Shown: positions 27,765 to 37,523, numbered from the stretch's first letter. The stretch is 64,000 nucleotides of DNA from an uncultured Catenibacillus sp. (GCA_934339005.1 CAKRHR010000001.1:1-64000); one strand, 5' to 3'. Notes: a model not told the origin generated them from the sequence alone. Numbers and translations are program-made.

Positions 27765-28790
27765 ATGGATTACAAAAATTCAGGTGTGGATATCGAAGCT
27801 GGTTACAAATCAGTTGAATTAATGAAAGCGCATGTTAAAAAGACAATGAGAGAAGAAGTGCTTGGCGGTCTTGGCGGCTTTTCAGGTGCATTCTCACTTG
27901 CAAAGATTAAAGAGATGGAAGAACCTGTTCTTTTATCCGGTACAGACGGATGTGGTACAAAAGTCAAACTTGCATTTATCATGGACAAACATGATACCAT
28001 CGGTATCGATGCAGTTGCTATGTGTGTCAATGACATTGCCTGTGCAGGCGGTGACCCATTATTTTTCCTTGATTATATTGCCTGTGGCAAGAACTATCCA
28101 GAAAAAATCGCAACAATTGTCAGCGGTGTAGCTGAAGGCTGTCTGCAGTCTGACTGTGCACTGATTGGTGGTGAAACAGCAGAACATCCGGGTCTGATGC
28201 CTGAAGATGAATATGACCTTGCCGGTTTTGCTGTTGGTGTTGTAGATAAGAAGGATTTAATCACAGGTCAGGATATCAAACCGGGTGATGTACTTATCGG
28301 TATGGCATCAAGCGGCGTACACAGCAACGGTTTCTCACTTGTGCGTAAGATTTTTGAAATGACAAAAGAATCTTTAGATACATATTATGATGAACTTGGC
28401 ACAACACTTGGCGAAGCGCTGATTGCACCGACAAGAATTTATGTCAAAGCCCTCAAATCCTTAAAGTCCGCAGGCGTAAAGGTTAAAGGCTGCAGCCATA
28501 TCACAGGCGGCGGTTTCTATGAAAACATTCCACGTATGTTGCCGGAAGGCATCACAGCCGTTGTACATAAAGACAGCTATGATGTACCTGCTATTTTCAA
28601 ACTGATGGCTAAAAAAGGTGATGTTGCAGAAGAAATGATGTATAACACTTATAATATGGGTATCGGTATGATTGTTGCTGTAGACCCTGCAGATGTTGAC
28701 AAGGCAATGGAAGCTATCAAAGCTGCCGGTGACACACCATATGTGATTGGTGAAGCTAAAGCAGGAGAAAAGGGCGTGGAATTATGCTAA
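27765..28790 (+). CDS. purM: Phosphoribosylformylglycinamidine cyclo-ligase (AIR synthetase)
   Basis: A 341-residue ATP-dependent enzyme that closes the imidazole ring to AIR. Typical segments: DYKNSGVDIEAG at the start, GTDGCGTKVKLAF, GIDAVAMCVNDI, GGETAEHPGLM and HITGGGFYENIPRMLP. The ATG at 27765 is chosen because GGAGG precedes it by 7 nt; an upstream in-frame ATG at 27732 lacks a site. The last 7 bp overlap purN. Confidence 0.96.
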   Translation: MDYKNSGVDIEAGYKSVELMKAHVKKTMREEVLGGLGGFSGAFSLAKIKEMEEPVLLSGTDGCGTKVKLAFIMDKHDTIGIDAVAMCVNDIACAGGDPLFFLDYIACGKNYPEKIATIVSGVAEGCLQSDCALIGGETAEHPGLMPEDEYDLAGFAVGVVDKKDLITGQDIKPGDVLIGMASSGVHSNGFSLVRKIFEMTKESLDTYYDELGTTLGEALIAPTRIYVKALKSLKSAGVKVKGCSHITGGGFYENIPRMLPEGITAVVHKDSYDVPAIFKLMAKKGDVAEEMMYNTYNMGIGMIVAVDPADVDKAMEAIKAAGDTPYVIGEAKAGEKGVELC

Positions 28791-29407
28791 ATATTGCAGT
28801 GCTTGTTTCAGGCGGCGGTACAAATCTTCAGGCGATTATTGACCGCATCGAGGATGGTACAGTCAAAAATACAGTCATTCGTACAGTCATCTGCAACAAT
28901 CCAAAGGCAAAAGCCCTTGAGAGAGCAGAGCGTCATGGCATTGAAGCTGTGTGTATTTCACCAAAACAGTACGAAACAAGAGATGATTTTAACAGAGCGC
29001 TTTTAAATGCCATTGATGAGCGCGGCATTGATTTAATCGTTCTTGCGGGATTTATGGTTGTTGTTCCGCCGATGATTATTCAAAAATACAGAAACTGTAT
29101 CATTAATATCCATCCGTCATTGATTCCTTCATTTTGCGGTAAAGGCTATTATGGACTGCATGTCCATGAGGCAGCGCTGAAAAAAGGTGTGAAGGTCAGT
29201 GGTGCCACAGTACATTTTGTAGATGAAGGTACAGATACAGGCCCGATTATCATGCAAAAGGCTGTTGAAGTAAAACCGGATGATACACCGGAGGTACTTC
29301 AGCGCAGAATCATGGAGGAAGCGGAATGGAAAATTATGCCGGCAGTGATTGATGCGATTGCTGCAGGACGCGTCCATGTCAAAGACGGTAAAGCGTGGAT
29401 TGAGTAA
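28784..29407 (+). CDS. purN: Phosphoribosylglycinamide formyltransferase
   Basis: A 207-residue formyl-tetrahydrofolate-dependent GAR transformylase. Motifs: VLVSGGGTNLQAIID (phosphate loop), the catalytic Asn-His region NCIINIHPSLIPSF and GATVHFVDEGTDTGPII (catalytic Asp). Residues GKGYYGLHVHEAALK follow the usual pattern. It overlaps purM, so the two are translationally coupled. Confidence 0.96.
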   Translation: MLNIAVLVSGGGTNLQAIIDRIEDGTVKNTVIRTVICNNPKAKALERAERHGIEAVCISPKQYETRDDFNRALLNAIDERGIDLIVLAGFMVVVPPMIIQKYRNCIINIHPSLIPSFCGKGYYGLHVHEAALKKGVKVSGATVHFVDEGTDTGPIIMQKAVEVKPDDTPEVLQRRIMEEAEWKIMPAVIDAIAAGRVHVKDGKAWIE

Positions 29408-29446
29408 TCCGCTATAAAAACATAACATAAAGGAGAAAATGCGAAG

Positions 29447-30712
29447 ATGAAAGTATTAATCGTTGGAAGCGGCGGCAGAGAACATGCCATTGCCACTGCT
29501 GTATTAAGAAGTCCTAAGGTTGAAAAGATTTACTGTGCACCGGGAAATGCCGGTATTGGACAGATTGCAGAGTGTGTTCCAATTGCTGCGATGGAATTTG
29601 ATAAACTTGTGGCATTTGCTAAAAAAGAAGCGATTGATTTAACAATTATCGGTATGGATGATCCGCTTGTAGGCGGCATCGTAGATGCATTTGAAGCAGA
29701 AGGCCTACGTGTATTCGGACCTCGCAAAAACGCAGCGATTCTTGAAGGTTCAAAAGCATTTTCAAAAGACCTTATGAAAAAATACGATATTCCAACAGCA
29801 GGCTATGAAACATTTACAAGCCCTGAAGCTGCACTGGAATACCTTGAAACAGCAAAAATGCCAATCGTATTAAAAGCTGACGGTCTGGCACTTGGTAAAG
29901 GTGTATTGATTTGTAATACAAGAGAAGAAGCAAAGCAGGGTGTTAAGACACTGATGCTTGATAAACAGTTTGGTTCAGCAGGTGACCGTATTGTTGTTGA
30001 GGAATTTATGACAGGCCGCGAGGTTTCTGTACTGTGTTACTGCGATGGCAAGATTGTCAAACCGATGACTTCTGCACAGGATCACAAACGTGCTAAAGAT
30101 GGCGACCAGGGCTTAAATACAGGTGGTATGGGTACATTTTCACCAAGTCCATACTATGATGAAGCTGTTCAGAAATTCTGTGAGGAAAACGTTTATCAAA
30201 AGACAATGGATGCCATGGCAAAAGAAGGCAGACCATTTACAGGTATCATGTTTGTCGGTCTGATGCTGACAGAGGATGGTCCTAAGGTGCTTGAGTACAA
30301 TGCACGTTTTGGTGATCCGGAAGCACAGGTTGTTCTGCCGCGTATGAAGACAGATATTATTGATGTATTTGAAGCTTGTATTGATGGCCGTCTTGAAGAT
30401 ATCGAACTTGAATTTGAAGATAATGCAGCAGTGTGTGTCATTTTGGCATCTGACGGTTATCCTGAAAAATATGACAAAGGCCTGCCAATCACAGGATTTG
30501 AAAATTTTGAAGGTAAAGATGATTATTTCTGCTTCCATGCAGGCACAAAGAAAGCTGAGGATGGTCAGATTGTGACAAATGGTGGCCGTGTCCTTGGTAT
30601 TACAGCACTTGGCAAGGATTTGTCCGAAGCTCGTAAAAAAGCTTACGGTGCAGTGGACTGGATTTCATTTGCCAACAAATATTACAGACATGATATTGGT
30701 AAAGATTTCTAA
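29447..30712 (+). CDS. purD: Phosphoribosylamine--glycine ligase
   Basis: A 421-residue ATP-grasp enzyme joining glycine to phosphoribosylamine. Markers: KVLIVGSGGREHAIA at the N-terminus, GPRKNAAILEGSKAF, the ADGLALGKGV ATP loop, the signature segment FGDPEAQVVLPRMK and VLGITALGKDLSEARKKAY near the end. AAGGAG stands 11 nt upstream. The purine cluster here ends with this gene; purC, purL, purH, purK and purB are absent. An ABC ATPase gene begins only 8 bp later, without terminator. Confidence 0.96.
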   Translation: MKVLIVGSGGREHAIATAVLRSPKVEKIYCAPGNAGIGQIAECVPIAAMEFDKLVAFAKKEAIDLTIIGMDDPLVGGIVDAFEAEGLRVFGPRKNAAILEGSKAFSKDLMKKYDIPTAGYETFTSPEAALEYLETAKMPIVLKADGLALGKGVLICNTREEAKQGVKTLMLDKQFGSAGDRIVVEEFMTGREVSVLCYCDGKIVKPMTSAQDHKRAKDGDQGLNTGGMGTFSPSPYYDEAVQKFCEENVYQKTMDAMAKEGRPFTGIMFVGLMLTEDGPKVLEYNARFGDPEAQVVLPRMKTDIIDVFEACIDGRLEDIELEFEDNAAVCVILASDGYPEKYDKGLPITGFENFEGKDDYFCFHAGTKKAEDGQIVTNGGRVLGITALGKDLSEARKKAYGAVDWISFANKYYRHDIGKDF

Positions 30713-30720
30713 ATAAAATT

Positions 30721-31395
30721 ATGATAAAAATCGAACATATTCAGAAAAATTACAGGAAGAAGAAAGTCCTGGAAAATATCAGTTTCAGTGCAAACTGTGG
30801 TGAGTGTGTGGCGATTGTTGGACGAAACGGCTGTGGTAAGACGACACTGATGCAGATTCTTGCAGGTGTCGTGCGGCCGGATGCCGGCGAATTGATTTAT
30901 TTTGACAGGCATCCGTTAAAGCTGCCGAAGCTATTCAGACAATATTGCGGGTATATTCCTCAGGAAATGCCTCTTATAGAAGAATTAACTGTGAAGGATA
31001 ATCTGCGTTTATGGGGAGCGGACTGCTCTAAAATGTATGCGCAGATTATCCATTATTTTTCTCTGGAAGATATCATGCATATGAAAGTATCCAAATTGTC
31101 CGGCGGTATGAAAAGACGTTTAAGTATTGCCTGTGCATTGGCAAAATGGCCGCCGGTACTTTTGATGGATGAACCAACAACAGCACTGGATTTATACTAC
31201 AAAGAAAGCATATGGGACTGGATAAAGCAATATAAAGCAATGAATGGCATCGTGGTAATTACGACTCACGATGAAAAAGAAATCATTGAGAGTGACAGAT
31301 GTCTTGTGATGTATGAGGGTACATTAAGGGAAGTGCCAGAGGAAAAACGGGATATTTCTGTCATTATGGCAATGATGGAGGGAAAGCAGGTATAA
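30721..31395 (+). CDS. ABC transporter ATP-binding protein
   Basis: A 224-residue ATPase. Walker A is GRNGCGKTT (about residues 36-44), the signature is KLSGGMKRRLS, Walker B is VLLMDEPTTALD and the H-loop is ITTHDE. The class fits ABC-2 exporters such as multidrug, antibiotic or polysaccharide types. It is the first of four linked genes (ATPase, repeat protein, two permeases). The ATG has no clear ribosome-binding site, so translation may depend on purD 8 bp upstream. Confidence 0.9.
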   Translation: MIKIEHIQKNYRKKKVLENISFSANCGECVAIVGRNGCGKTTLMQILAGVVRPDAGELIYFDRHPLKLPKLFRQYCGYIPQEMPLIEELTVKDNLRLWGADCSKMYAQIIHYFSLEDIMHMKVSKLSGGMKRRLSIACALAKWPPVLLMDEPTTALDLYYKESIWDWIKQYKAMNGIVVITTHDEKEIIESDRCLVMYEGTLREVPEEKRDISVIMAMMEGKQV

Positions 31396-31399
31396 AGTT

Positions 31400-32827
31400 A
31401 TGGAAAACAAATTTGATCCAATGACAGGGGAACCAATCGCAAAATTTGACCCAATGACAGGGAAACCAATCGCGAGATTTGATCCGATTACAGGACAGCC
31501 AATAGGTGCGCCGCAGATGAGTTTTGATCCGATGACGGGGCAACCAATAGGTGCAGCGCCAATGAAGCCTAAGAAAAGTAAGGCAGGCATTATTATTGGA
31601 TGTATTGCCGCCGGTGTAATTCTTTGTGCCGGGGCAGTGTTTGCCGTCGTTAAAAGTGGTGTATTTTTGAGTCCGCAAAATAAAGTTTTACTGGCAACAG
31701 CACGTACATTTGAAGATCAGACACATCTCTTGGAAGACCTTAGTGATGCCGGTGCGCTTTTCCAGGATGATTTTACAGGAAATGCAGAAATTTCTGCGCA
31801 GGGTGTGGATGTCGGATTTAAGCTTGCATACAGCGATTCCAAAATCCAGTTAAGTGCGGAGGCATCAGGTGTGCCATCTGCAGAGGCGTCCGCCGTATTG
31901 CAAAACAGTGTTGCGGAAATTAATGAAGATGAAGTTAAACTTTATCTGCCATCCATCAGTGACCAGATTTTAACATACAATTATAAAAATGAAAAAAATG
32001 GTTTTCTTGCAGATAATTACCCTGACCAGCTAAACAGCATTGATGAAGCACTGACTTCTTTAATGGAAAACAAAGAACAGAATGAGATTAAGGCTGATTT
32101 GGTATCGGCATTAATGAAAGAATGGAAAGCGCTGGATTTTGAAAAAGCAGAAAAAGATACATTTACTGTCAATGGCAAAGACATCAAATGTGGTGGCTAC
32201 GAAGTTGCAGTTACAAGACATACCATTGATAGTTTTGTGGATGCTGTTGAATCTGTCATGACGAAGTATTATGGTAATGAATATCAGATTACAGATGCTT
32301 TTGAATCATTTAAAGAAGAATACGATACAATGTCAGATGCAAAGTTTGGCTTTTATATTTATAAGGGCAAACTGGCATGTATCCGAATTACAAATGTGGA
32401 ATATGATGAAAAGGTCGATATTTGCTTTGAGGGCGGCAAAGTGCGCTGGTCAACAATCAAAGTGAAATATGAAGGTAATGAGGAAGCCAGTTTTGAAATG
32501 CTGACAAGCGGCTCCACAGAAACCTACCACCTGACATCTTATGGCAATGAAATTTTCAACATGGATTATGACTATAAAAATGGTGATTATACAATTGCAG
32601 ACAGATATCAGACATATGAGATTAGCGGCAATCTGGATGTGAGTCGTAAATCAGCCAAGCTGACGGTAGATGACCTGATGACAGACGGAGAATATTTGGG
32701 TAATCTGGGTTCTGTCAGTGTTGAACGCGGCGCTTCCTTTGAAACATTAGATGGTGATGCCTTTGATATTGGTGAAGCATCAGAAATGGAAATTTACAGC
32801 TTGCTTTATGGTTCAATGTTTGATTGA
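31400..32827 (+). CDS. Single-span membrane protein with FDPMTGxPI repeats, ABC-linked
   Basis: A 475-residue protein I cannot assign. Four copies of FDPMTGxPI (one with I for M) begin at residues 5, 16, 27 and 42; the first three have an exact 11-residue period. A basic stretch (KPKKSK) and one membrane helix (about 60-84) follow, so the repeats face the cytosol and the remaining 390 residues lie outside. The outer part is acidic and beta-rich, like some substrate-binding or sensor lipoproteins, without cysteines of a lipobox. It is the second gene of an ABC-2 unit and may couple or regulate that transporter. Confidence 0.8.
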   Translation: MENKFDPMTGEPIAKFDPMTGKPIARFDPITGQPIGAPQMSFDPMTGQPIGAAPMKPKKSKAGIIIGCIAAGVILCAGAVFAVVKSGVFLSPQNKVLLATARTFEDQTHLLEDLSDAGALFQDDFTGNAEISAQGVDVGFKLAYSDSKIQLSAEASGVPSAEASAVLQNSVAEINEDEVKLYLPSISDQILTYNYKNEKNGFLADNYPDQLNSIDEALTSLMENKEQNEIKADLVSALMKEWKALDFEKAEKDTFTVNGKDIKCGGYEVAVTRHTIDSFVDAVESVMTKYYGNEYQITDAFESFKEEYDTMSDAKFGFYIYKGKLACIRITNVEYDEKVDICFEGGKVRWSTIKVKYEGNEEASFEMLTSGSTETYHLTSYGNEIFNMDYDYKNGDYTIADRYQTYEISGNLDVSRKSAKLTVDDLMTDGEYLGNLGSVSVERGASFETLDGDAFDIGEASEMEIYSLLYGSMFD

Positions 32828-32835
32828 GATTAGAT

Positions 32836-34107
32836 ATGATAAAACAATGGTGGATTTACACATTGCTTGAAATCAAGCGATGTATGAAAATGATAACAAA
32901 ATCTGTTATCAATATGCTGGTGATTTTATGCATCAGTATCGGTGGTATAGCGGCTATCAGTACATTTTTTATGAAATCTGCAGTGATTGACCCGATGAAA
33001 GTGGCTGTGGTAATTCCTGAGGATGAAACGATGACAAAGATGATTGTGCAGTATATTTCAGGCATGGACAGTGTATCTGCGATTTGTCAGTTTAAGTATA
33101 TGGATGAGGCATCAGCCAAAACAGCATTGGATAAACAGGAAGTAGAGGCGGCAGTTGTACTGCCGCCAAATCTTTATGAGGACATGTATCAGGGTGGCTC
33201 GGCTGATGTGACCGTTTATGTTTTAAAATCAGGCAAATTAAATACACAATTATTTAAAGAACTGTTAAATGATGGTGTATCCATGCTAAAGACGGCAGAA
33301 GCAGGTGTATTTGCAGCTCAGGAAACAGCCGGAATGTACAGGGCGCAGATGGATGGCTATGAAGTGGCAAATTATATAGCGTATGCCTATATGGAAAAAG
33401 CATTGCAGCGCAGCCAGATGTTTGATACAAGTGTGATATCGCCTTTTGGACAGATGAGTATGATGGAATTTTATATTGCTGCGGCGGTTACGATTGTTAT
33501 GTTATTTGCCGGTCTGAATTTTGGATTTTTATATCAAAAGGAAAGCCGGGCAGTAGCACAGAAATTAAAAATCAATGGCATTGGCTGCGTGCAGCAATCC
33601 ATTACAAAGATAGCTGTAATGACAATGGCTGTATGGATGATACAGGTATGTGTTTATCTGATTTTTGCAGGAATTACACATTTGCCCTCACATGCTGCGG
33701 GCAATGGAAGCGTTTTAAATACCTTAGAGTCAGTGATGGTTTACAGTGGCATCGTGGATGTTGAACCGGGTGTATGTGTGGAAATGCTGTTATCCTCCGT
33801 GGCAGTGGCGGTGTGGTTTCATCTGTGCTATGTCATTGCCGGAGATGGCAAACGGGGACAGGGACTGCTTTTGGGACTTAACTGCCTGATGATTTTTTGC
33901 GCGGGGATTGTGGTGCCGAAGGCTTATATGCCGGAAATATTCAGGCGTATCAGTGCTTGGATGCCGGTTACATTTCTGCATAAAACAGAGGCTTCCATGA
34001 TGTTTGACAGTCTTACCGGGATGCAGGTCATTTTATTAATTGGCTGGATATTAATTAGCGGAACAGTAGCAACATGGATTTTGGCTGTGGAAAGGCGTGG
34101 TGAATGA
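32836..34107 (+). CDS. ABC-2 type transporter permease
   Basis: A 423-residue permease: an N-terminal helix after MIKQWWIYTLLEIKRC, a large external domain (about residues 45-215) and five or six C-terminal helices, the ABC-2/Pip-like topology. ATG 32836 is taken as start; an in-frame TTG at 32824 overlaps the preceding stop codon. The next permease starts in the last four bases. Substrate unknown; export is expected for the family. Confidence 0.82.
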   Translation: MIKQWWIYTLLEIKRCMKMITKSVINMLVILCISIGGIAAISTFFMKSAVIDPMKVAVVIPEDETMTKMIVQYISGMDSVSAICQFKYMDEASAKTALDKQEVEAAVVLPPNLYEDMYQGGSADVTVYVLKSGKLNTQLFKELLNDGVSMLKTAEAGVFAAQETAGMYRAQMDGYEVANYIAYAYMEKALQRSQMFDTSVISPFGQMSMMEFYIAAAVTIVMLFAGLNFGFLYQKESRAVAQKLKINGIGCVQQSITKIAVMTMAVWMIQVCVYLIFAGITHLPSHAAGNGSVLNTLESVMVYSGIVDVEPGVCVEMLLSSVAVAVWFHLCYVIAGDGKRGQGLLLGLNCLMIFCAGIVVPKAYMPEIFRRISAWMPVTFLHKTEASMMFDSLTGMQVILLIGWILISGTVATWILAVERRGE

Positions 34108-35237
34108 TGGAAAAATGGTATTGGTACACCATTCATTTAAAAGCCTGGCTGCTGCGGAAAAATTCATGGTATACACTGGCTGTGATGGTGATTTTGTTAG
34201 GCTATATCGCCTGCGTGTATATTCCGAAGCATTCAGAGCAGATGCAGGTGATTGGCGTGTATACAGCAAATGACCAGATGGCAGAAGAAATCTTACAGCA
34301 TTGTATGGAGGATAGTCAGGTATTTCATTTTGTACCGTATGATTCCAAAGTTGAGCTTGAAAAAGATGTGATGTCCGGGAATGTCGCAGGTGGATGCGTA
34401 TTTGATGAAGCATTTTCAAAACATATCAAGGATGACAATATAAGAAAACAGGTGACATGCCTGACAGCATCCGGCAGTTCAGAAATATTTGCGCTGAAAG
34501 AAACGATTTATGCGGCATTTCTGGAAGTGTACAGCCCGACATTTCTGGCGAAACAAAGCATTTATGTGTTTGATGACATTTTAGATGAAGAAGAAAGTGA
34601 AGTCACCCAGGCACTGACCCAGAATTTTGAAAAATATAATGCACAGGATGCGCTGTTTCATGTGGTATATGAGGAAGTTAGTCCGGAAAATGACGAAGAT
34701 GCATATAGCGATACGACTACATATAGCAAAGAAAGTGCATCTATGAATACGCATAAAGATAAATTTGATAATGCAACAGAAAAGAAAGTTGTTTCAGGAA
34801 TATATCCGCTTCAGGGTGCTGCAGCACTGTTTCTTTTTATCATGGCATGGATGTGTATGGGTAAAAAATTAGAAAAAACTTCCATGGGACTTTTTGGTGT
34901 GCTGAATCGTCGGAGTCAGATTGTATATACCACGATGCAGGCACTTGCAGAATTGACGATACCGGCGGTATGCGCATTGATTATCGTGCTGCTTTCGGGG
35001 CAAAACAGCAGGGGCGTGCTTTTGGAATGTGCATGGATGCTGATTTTTATATGTATATGCAGTGTATGGACAGCACTTGTGGGACAACTGATACATACTG
35101 CGACTGCCTGGTCCGGCTGGGTGCTGACATTGTGTATGGTTCAGGTGATCATTTGTCCGGTATTTTTTAACTTAAGCCAATATATCCCTGCGGTCAGATA
35201 TTTGAAGTATTTACTGCCAGTGGGATGGTATGTATAG
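34104..35237 (+). CDS. ABC-2 type transporter permease (second subunit)
   Basis: A 377-residue protein of the same design as the preceding permease: one N-terminal helix (about residues 17-37), an external domain of about 200 residues, and several helices from about residue 230 onward, ending RYLKYLLPVGWYV. The two probably form a heterodimeric channel. The ATG overlaps the previous stop (ATGATG). It is the last gene of the unit that starts with the ATPase or even with purE. Confidence 0.8.
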   Translation: MMEKWYWYTIHLKAWLLRKNSWYTLAVMVILLGYIACVYIPKHSEQMQVIGVYTANDQMAEEILQHCMEDSQVFHFVPYDSKVELEKDVMSGNVAGGCVFDEAFSKHIKDDNIRKQVTCLTASGSSEIFALKETIYAAFLEVYSPTFLAKQSIYVFDDILDEEESEVTQALTQNFEKYNAQDALFHVVYEEVSPENDEDAYSDTTTYSKESASMNTHKDKFDNATEKKVVSGIYPLQGAAALFLFIMAWMCMGKKLEKTSMGLFGVLNRRSQIVYTTMQALAELTIPAVCALIIVLLSGQNSRGVLLECAWMLIFICICSVWTALVGQLIHTATAWSGWVLTLCMVQVIICPVFFNLSQYIPAVRYLKYLLPVGWYV

Positions 35238-35320
35238 GCATATTTAAATAATTTATGTCAGAATCGTATGATATTGTAAGAATTATATGATAAATAATTA
35301 ACTATTCGGTGGTTTTGACG

Positions 35321-35349
35321 TTGACGCATTGGGTGGAAAATTTTATAAT
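35321..35349 (+). promoter_or_regulatory. Promoter of the TIM-barrel isomerase gene
   Basis: TTGACG (35321-35326), 17-nt spacer, TATAAT (35344-35349). The leader is about 135 nt and contains a tandem GAATTGCGT (35396-35404, 35405-35413) followed by the inverted half GCAATTC (35415-35421), a possible regulatory site. Nothing else is seen in 35238-35491. Confidence 0.7.
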
Positions 35350-35491
35350 AAAAGAAGATAGCTTTGGAGAAGTCTACTTACATTATTATAGTCGAGAATT
35401 GCGTGAATTGCGTAGCAATTCGTATACATCAATGAGTGGCAAAATTTACTATTGACACTCATATCATTATATTAAGAAGGGGAAAACAACT

Positions 35492-36331
35492 ATGGCAAAA
35501 ATTAACTTACAGATGTATTCATTCACAGATGGTACGATGGATGACAGCAGAGAAAATTTAAAAATGGCTGCACAGATGGGATTTGACGGTGTTGAATTAT
35601 TCGGACCAAACTTTGAAATTCCTGTAGAGGAAATGAAAGAAATCCTCAAAGAGAATAACCTTGAACCGATTTCTTTACATGCACCGATGACAGACATGGT
35701 ACCAGATTTGATTCCGTATGCAGCAGGTTTAGGCATGAAGTTTATTGGTATTGGTATGCAGGTCATGATGAATGATGATGAAGTTCATGCATTTGCAAAA
35801 CGTCTGAACGAACTTGGTGAAGAATGCCACAAGAGCGGTCTGATGCTGACATATCACAATCATACACAGGAGTTTGCACCATGTGGTGATGAACGTATCA
35901 TTGATGTGTTGATCAAAGAAACAAATCCTGACTATGTATCTTTTGAGATGGATGCAGGATGGGTGGCTGCTGCAGGATTTGACCCATTAGATATGATTGC
36001 TGCATATCCTGGCAGAATCAAACTGATTCATATCAAAGAAAGCGATAAAGTGATTGGCGCACTGCCTCCGATGGATTTTAGTAAAATTCCTAGAGATGAA
36101 AATGGCGCACCGATTTTCTCTGATGAACTCAGAAAAGAGATGGAGGAACAGAAGAAGATTAACTGCCCTGCAGGTAAGGGTCTTGTAGACTGGGCAAAAC
36201 TTCAGAAAGCAGCAGATGCAGACGGTTGCCAGGCTTATATCGTAGAACGTGAGTACACACCGGCACCATATAAGACACGTCTTGAAGTATTACAGGCTGA
36301 TGTTGAATACTACAAGAGTGTGATGGCTTAA
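35492..36331 (+). CDS. Sugar phosphate isomerase/epimerase (TIM barrel)
   Basis: A 279-residue xylose isomerase-like TIM-barrel protein. Probable metal ligands appear in order: the His/Glu pair in TYHNHTQEF, D in FEMDAGW, H in KLIHIKES and E in VEREYTP. Length suits the inosose/hydroxypyruvate isomerase and 3-ketoglycoside-related group; the substrate cannot be decided. AGAAGGGG precedes the ATG. It is a single gene with its own promoter and terminator. Confidence 0.85.
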   Translation: MAKINLQMYSFTDGTMDDSRENLKMAAQMGFDGVELFGPNFEIPVEEMKEILKENNLEPISLHAPMTDMVPDLIPYAAGLGMKFIGIGMQVMMNDDEVHAFAKRLNELGEECHKSGLMLTYHNHTQEFAPCGDERIIDVLIKETNPDYVSFEMDAGWVAAAGFDPLDMIAAYPGRIKLIHIKESDKVIGALPPMDFSKIPRDENGAPIFSDELRKEMEEQKKINCPAGKGLVDWAKLQKAADADGCQAYIVEREYTPAPYKTRLEVLQADVEYYKSVMA

Positions 36332-36347
36332 AATTTATATATAAAGC

Positions 36348-36401
36348 GTCCGAAGTGGATTGTGTGATTGGATAAATCAACAATTTGGCTTCGGACTTTT
36401 T
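36348..36401 (+). terminator. Terminator of the isomerase gene
   Basis: GTCCGAAG (36348-36355) pairs with CTTCGGAC (36389-36396), with further pairing inside the loop (ATTGT/ACAAT, GATT/AATC), followed by TTTTTG. Confidence 0.85.
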
Positions 36402-36409
36402 GTATGAAA

Positions 36410-36438
36410 AAAACGGTGCGACACTGTCGCACCGTTTT
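36410..36438. terminator. Second perfect hairpin, possible bidirectional terminator
   Basis: 14-nt arms, AAAACGGTGCGACA (36410-36423) and 36425-36438, around one central base; A-rich on one side and T-rich on the other, as for a bidirectional terminator. The rest of 36439-36627 shows nothing clear. Confidence 0.65.
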
Positions 36439-36627
36439 GAAGACCTTAGTAGCATTTCACCATTTGAAAGCAAAGACAGACAACTTATTTAAAAAGATAT
36501 GCTGTTTGATGTTTCATCTCTATGGTGCAGGCTTTACAAGATTTCAGAAATACAGTATATTAAAGAATAAGAGAATTAAACAGGTTAGATAACAAACACT
36601 TTTGATTTAGACAGGGGGGCAGGCAAA

Positions 36628-37362
36628 GTGCATATGAACATCCGGATAGCCTATTGTGAAGATGAGAAAATACAGGCAGAATATGCGAATGATTTAATTA
36701 AACAGTGGATGAGTACGCACCAGATAGGTTGTCATGTGGATACATTTGACAGTGCGGAAGCCTTTTTATTTAAGCTGGATGAACAGCAGACTTTGCCGTA
36801 TGATTTGGTGCTTTTGGATATTGCGATGTCCGGGATGGACGGTTTTTCACTGGCAGAAAAACTGCGGAAGCGGGACAGTCAGGTGCATATCGTCTTTCTG
36901 ACCTCTGACCCATCAAGAGTATTTGACGGCTATAAATTAAATATCTGGCGTTATATTTTAAAACCGCTGGATAGTGAAAAAATCGCAGAGCTGTTTAATG
37001 ATTTCATGAAAGAACTGCAAAGCAGCAGTGCCAGAGCCTATGTGTCCTTTGAAATTTCAGGGGAAAATGTCAGAATGGCATTGGAGGACATCGAATATAT
37101 AGAAGTGTTTGGACATTACACGACATTGTATGGCACGAAAGAAACATATACGCTTAAGGAAAGTTTTTCAGAGGTTTTGAAAAAAATAAATGAAGTGCAG
37201 GCAGATACAATGATGAAATGCCACCGAAGCGTTGCTGTAAATCTTGCAAAGGTTGTCAGAATCGGCAGACAATCCTGTACGTTAGAATCCGGCAAAGAAC
37301 TTCCGGTGTCACGAAGCATGTATGCAAGCCTCAATGCAGCATTTATCCAGATGAACTTGTAA
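36628..37362 (+). CDS. LytTR family response regulator
   Basis: A 244-residue regulator: receiver domain (residues 1-125) with the acidic pocket near YCEDEK and the phospho-acceptor in VLLDIAMSGMDGF, then a LytTR DNA-binding domain (about 140-240: ALEDIEYIEVFGHYTTLYG, CHRSVAVNLAKV). The annotated GTG at 36628 is 8 nt after AGGGGGGC; the ATG at 36634 is the alternative. The sensor gene follows after 161 bp. LytTR regulators often control peptide, bacteriocin or transporter genes, here possibly the ABC pair downstream. Confidence 0.9.
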   Translation: MHMNIRIAYCEDEKIQAEYANDLIKQWMSTHQIGCHVDTFDSAEAFLFKLDEQQTLPYDLVLLDIAMSGMDGFSLAEKLRKRDSQVHIVFLTSDPSRVFDGYKLNIWRYILKPLDSEKIAELFNDFMKELQSSSARAYVSFEISGENVRMALEDIEYIEVFGHYTTLYGTKETYTLKESFSEVLKKINEVQADTMMKCHRSVAVNLAKVVRIGRQSCTLESGKELPVSRSMYASLNAAFIQMNL

Positions 37363-37523
37363 GCTGACTTTGGAAAATTCTTAAAAAAAAGCATTTGAGA
37401 GTATCTTGTATACAATGATTTTAAATACATGCTTAAGATAAGCCTATTTTAATTATCAGATAAAGAAACAGATATAAAATTAAATCGGCATATTAATTTT
37501 AATATAGAACAGGAAACCATACC

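Noticed and set aside
36368..36592. 74-residue cysteine-containing frame, considered as peptide precursor for the LytTR system
   Set aside because: It spans two terminator hairpins and has no ribosome-binding site or leader motif.
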